Positions 60,601 through 64,000 of a stretch of DNA of 64,000 nt are shown in pieces. Origin of the DNA: Trogon surrucura (lineage: Eukaryota; Chordata; Aves; Trogoniformes; Trogonidae); NCBI GenBank assembly GCA_020746105.1, contig CM036636.1, positions 4,402,001-4,466,000 on the forward strand, written 5' to 3'. The notes under the pieces are model-generated. The model saw only the letters and a list, made by a program, of their open reading frames with translations. It was not told the origin of the DNA and searched no databases. The first letter of the stretch is position 1; each line of letters opens with the position of its first letter. A program made the position numbers and the translations under genes.

Positions 60601-60956
60601 TTCATAGAATCATAGAATGTTAGGGATTGGAAGGGACCTCGAAAGATCATCAAGTCCAATCCCCCTGCCAGAGCAGGAATGCCTAGATTATACTACACAG
60701 GAACGTGTCCAGGCAGGTCTTGAATGTCTCCAGAGAAGGAGATTCCACAACCTCCCTGGGCAGCCTGTTCCAGGGCTCCATCACCCTCACTGAGAAGAAG
60801 TTTCTTCTCGAGTTTAAGCGGAACCTCTTATGTTCCAGTTTCAGCCCATTACCCCTTGTCCTATCATTGGTTGTCACCGAGAAGAGCCTGGCTCCATCCT
60901 CGTGACACTCCCCCTTGATATATTTGTAAACATTAGTGAGGTCACCCCTCAGTCTT
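60601..60956 (-). mobile_element. CR1 LINE, inner element inserted in another CR1
   Basis: A complete 3' end in minus orientation. In sense it runs from the Ser/Thr-Asn-Asp-Arg-Thr-Arg-Gly-Asn region to the tail ATTCTATGATTCTATGAA at 60601. The minus-strand frame (60683-60877) reads [20 protein letters not shown] and [20 protein letters not shown] and ends FLCSII plus stop, the normal CR1 C-terminus. It is about 356 bp long and is flanked on both sides by parts of one plus-strand CR1, so it inserted later than its host. No target-site duplication is visible at the junctions. Confidence 0.95.
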
Positions 60957-61059
60957 GAGTAGCCTGATCTAGTTGAGAGGCGTCCCTGCCCATGACAGGG
61001 AGGTTGGATTAGGTGATCTCTAAGGTCCCTTCAAACCTAGGCCATTCTGTGATTCTATG
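60957..61059 (+). mobile_element. CR1 LINE, outer element, right part (plus strand)
   Basis: Continues the outer plus-strand CR1: GAGTAGCCTGATCTAGTTGA, GGCGTCCCTGCCCATGACAG, GTTGGATTAGGTGATCTCTA and the tail CCATTCTGTGATTCTATG. Compared with the usual CR1 sequence at this point, roughly ten bases seem to be missing across the junction with the left part, consistent with a small target-site deletion. That figure depends on a recalled consensus. Confidence 0.9.
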
Positions 61060-62140
61060 TTACTCTCACAGAAGCCCCATCCAGAAGACACCAAAAAATG
61101 CCCTGCCCATAAAGACAAGACCTCATTTTCCCAGACATGTTTTCCATGCCAGTGGGCTCAGTGCATTAACATTACTTTCCTCTTCTGTGGCTGTGTGTGA
61201 TTACGATCGAAGCGAAGATCCGCACCGGAATGACAATGTGTCGACTAGAGCAGCAGGGAAACGTGCTCCAGAGGAGATACCGCTCGCGTTTGCAGTCAGT
61301 GTCAGGAGCAGAGGGCCTCGGGCTGACCCTCTGCCTGCCCCCTTGAGCTCAGAGCATTTTCACAAGCGCCGCTGATTGCAAACTGTGGCTGTTCTCTCCA
61401 GCAGCAGAGAGCCCAGGTGTTGTTTTATTTTTAGGTGTGTTCTGGAGTCCGCTGCAGGCTGTGGGCTGGCGTCAGCAGGAGGACTGGAAAGCGATGAAGT
61501 GCTGCTCTTCACTTCGAGATGTCATTTTCCTCCACGTAACCTCCTTTTCAAGGATTCTGGCCTGCGAGATCCTGGCTGGTGGGTACGTGCAGGGCTGCAG
61601 CTGTGATGTGTGGAGTGTTCAGCCGTCCATGCAGCATCACCCATCGGCCCCTTGCACAAGAGACCCACGCTGCTTGGATGGGTGGCCGGGGGAAAAGGGG
61701 GATTGCCGCAGTCACTTTTCAGATTTTCCTTCTAAATTATTTCTCCCTAAAGACCTGTTCCTCACCTCCCATGCTTGAGCCTGCATGGATAGAGCACGTA
61801 GGGGTAGGATGAGACTTTCCCTGCTCACCTTTTGTGCAGGAAAAATCCTGTCTGGCTTTTTCTAATTCTGATCTCAGGTGCAGTTATTAAGTCAAAATAA
61901 ACTTTTGGGCACTGGCTTGACTCCTAGTATATTCTGCAATAGCTACATCAGTGCTAATAGGATTTTTTGTCTAATTATCAGAGGTGCCTGTAGATACACT
62001 TCACGTCTCCAGAATGATGTTAATAATAGCTCTGAGTGGTGCGAAACAACACAAAATGCTGCTCTTAACTCAAAGAACCAGCAGGGGAAAGATCAAATCC
62101 CAAATTGTGCATAGCCTCAGAAGGTGCCAAAAGACAGTCC
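61060..62140. other. Non-coding stretch, no gene recognised
   Basis: No gene recognised. About 61200-61290 is mildly CpG-enriched (ATCGAAGCGAAG, CGCTCGCG). Plus-strand frames of 76-120 codons overlap in different registers (61013-61812) without a known domain. Confidence 0.45.
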
Positions 62141-62285
62141 TGGGAAACAGCATTCTCAAAGCATTTTACACTGGAGGTCAGTGGTATTCTCCTTATTGCA
62201 GGTAGGGAAACTGAGGCACAAAATGCTAAGAGCAGCCTGCCAAGGCTGGCGTCAAAGTGCTGTCTCCCAAAGCCTCATGCACTGA
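62141..62285 (+). mobile_element. Probable MIR SINE relic, plus strand
   Basis: In order, the segment shows AAAGCATTTTACACTGGAGG, TATTCTCCTTATTGCAGG, and GGGAAACTGAGGCACAAAAT, then GCCTGCCAAGGCTG. These match the 3' half of the MIR tRNA-derived SINE (GCGCTTTACA..., TATTATCCCCATTTTACAG, GAAACTGAGGCACAGAG, CTTGCCCAAGGTCA). The GAAACTGAGGCACA core is diagnostic. MIR is an ancient amniote SINE now inert; few copies remain recognisable in birds, so this piece may have been retained by chance or by constraint. Confidence 0.68.
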
Positions 62286-64000
62286 GCTGCTGACCAGGCT
62301 GCTGCTGCCATTCTCTCTTGACAGTCATAACTTGTTCTTTCTGCTGGCTGCGCAGTGAGTTGAAGGATGACCACGGTAACAAGCTGTTGTAAACACTTAA
62401 GCTGGTGGTTTTGAAGTAGAGAGCAGCATGCTGAGACATAAATGAGTGTGGGGTTTTACTGAATACACAGTCACTTGTTTTCTGAAAGCTGGGATATATG
62501 CACTTGTCCGTGGTCCATCATACAGAACGAATGGTCCTTAACACCTCCTTTCAGTCACTTTTGGTTGCGTGCCACAAAGAGGGCTTTTCCCACATCTGCT
62601 ATGTGAAAGATAGCCTTCCAGTTCTACAACTGCTGTGTTTTGGGATTTTTGGGGGCAGATGAAGGTCCCCAGTATTGTATCTGATCTACATCAGCCAAGA
62701 AGACTTCTTTTTTTAGCAACTAATTCCAAAGGTAATGTTGCAGGACCCCAAATGAGCACCACGACACTCTTCTGGGCTTCCGAAGGGAGGTGACCTTGTT
62801 TTCGCCAGGCTGCCCTGCTCCCTGGGTAAAAGCACATTTCCATCTCCTTTTACAGGAGGCTAATTTCTTTCCATTGCTCCCTACTACCAGGACCAGGAGA
62901 AGTTCAGAGGAGCCATTCAGATGAAAAGTGGGGACATCTGTGTAGACAGGATGGCTTCAGATAGTGGAGGTGGTGTGCCCGTGAGCAGTGCTGCCGTTGT
63001 GTCAGAGCTAATACCCTGCAAAGACAAGATAAAGGAATGAGTAAGGACGTTGGGGGGGAAGGTTGAGAAAAGGATGGGTTTAGGGCTGTGAGGAGGAGAT
63101 TGATACATCTTTCTACAATACTGTCCTGGATCCTGTCACATTCACCTCTTGCCTACAACCTTCATTCTTAACAGTATTATTTTAAATTTTAGAGCTCTGT
63201 CACTCTTGATATTATTTTTAATGACCAGGTGGATCAACTTTCATGATAGTGACAATTTTTATGTTTCAATCGACCTCCAAGGTCGATTTACTTTCAGTGT
63301 TTTCCAAACAAATCACTTTGATTGTTTAAAAACTGGCTCTGGTGAAGTCATTTTGTGAAGTTTAAAAAAATTGGCATATCTTCAGGAATCAAATTTTCTT
63401 TGAAAGAACATGGCAAGAGTTGTCTTAGACATAGAAATTCTGACACTTGTCCAAATCTATTTCTACCTGTGCATGAGAAAAGTACGAAAAATGAGTGGAA
63501 TGATTTTTTTAAAAAAAATTTATTCATGAAGGTCAATGCAAAATCTTTACCAAGTGAGAATGAGGAGGAATGGAAAGAAACCCGAGAAGAAGTGCTGTAA
63601 ATATTTGAAGGCAAATAGCAACAACGACAATAACAGTGGCAGCATGTTGTCTGTGAAATTCTTATCTGTTGGATGCAATCCAACAAGAAAGAGGGTTATA
63701 AGAGAGTGAGGGAACATATTTACAATTAAAAATTAAAGCCTGCAAATACTGAAGGTTAGACAATGTTACTAATTTCCAAAGATTTGTAGAATATACATAA
63801 AATATTAGAAATATATGTGAAAAAAACCCCAACAATGTAAGGGCCAGATCCTGGCTGTGAAAAACCTAATACTGCTGCCAGAAGCAGCAGCAGGGCAAAT
63901 GGAAATGCAACCCACAGCCCTTAGAGGGAAAGGACACATGGTTAATGCCTGTAAGCCCTCTAGTTAAACAAGAAAGGCAACAGCTTACTGACGATAAAAC
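62286..64000. other. Non-coding stretch to window end
   Basis: No gene recognised. The last 800 bp are AT-rich. Overlapping opposite-strand frames of 81 and 112 codons at 63348-63686 have no known domain. No further CR1 tail or tandem repeat is visible. Confidence 0.5.

Noticed and set aside
1-64000. CRISPR arrays, bacterial operons, phage or plasmid features
   Set aside because: No spaced direct-repeat arrays, no dense co-directional genes and no bacterial signals; the CR1 content shows a vertebrate nuclear sequence.
1-64000. tRNA or rRNA genes and LTR retroviruses
   Set aside because: Scanned by eye for GGTTCRANNCC boxes, rRNA-like blocks and retroviral coding motifs; none convincing. Short solo LTRs cannot be excluded without a search.

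Overview
The window reads as nuclear DNA from a bird (or possibly another sauropsid). The best evidence is a set of CR1 LINE retrotransposon fragments in both orientations: 5'-truncated copies that keep the C-terminal reverse-transcriptase-ORF signature ([20 protein letters not shown]) and end in the ATTCTATG-type 3' repeat typical of avian CR1. Overall repeat density is low, Alu- and L1-like elements are absent, composition is AT-rich with one sharp CpG-rich peak, and there is no operon-like packing. I cannot name the species.

I found no recognisable host protein-coding gene. Every long open frame is one of four things: CR1 reverse-transcriptase residue, a product of the stop-free 31-bp minisatellite, a strand-asymmetric (purine/pyrimidine-rich) stretch, or a short chance frame. 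The window therefore looks intergenic or deep intronic. Small coding exons cannot be excluded by eye.

Layout. 1-10.8 kb is unremarkable single-copy-looking DNA with A/T tracts and one possible degenerate ~65-bp repeat near 3.6-3.9 kb. 10.8-12.2 kb is the most distinctive locus: a CpG island with a G-quadruplex-capable core, a splice-donor-like site, an 11-copy 31-bp minisatellite, acceptor-like sites, and on the other strand a 157-codon frame followed by an AATAAA signal. 14.6-15.0 kb is a minus-strand CR1 with an expanded tail repeat. About 19.1-20.2 kb is a very diverged CR1-like LINE. 27.9-28.2 kb is a plus-strand CR1 3' end. 28-46 kb has no identifiable gene or large repeat, only simple repeats and AT-rich TAAT clusters. 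46.3-48.4 kb holds two CR1 copies. 55-59 kb carries several ancient CR1 remnants. 60.1-61.1 kb is a nested pair, with a minus-strand CR1 inserted in a plus-strand CR1. At 62.1-62.3 kb there is a probable MIR SINE relic.

The recoverable story is a layered retrotransposon record (MIR and old amniote CR1, then avian CR1, then CR1 within CR1) around one CpG-island/minisatellite locus that is the best candidate for an unannotated transcription unit. I saw nothing that convincingly amounts to a new multi-gene system. Family assignments rest on recalled consensus features, not on a database search.
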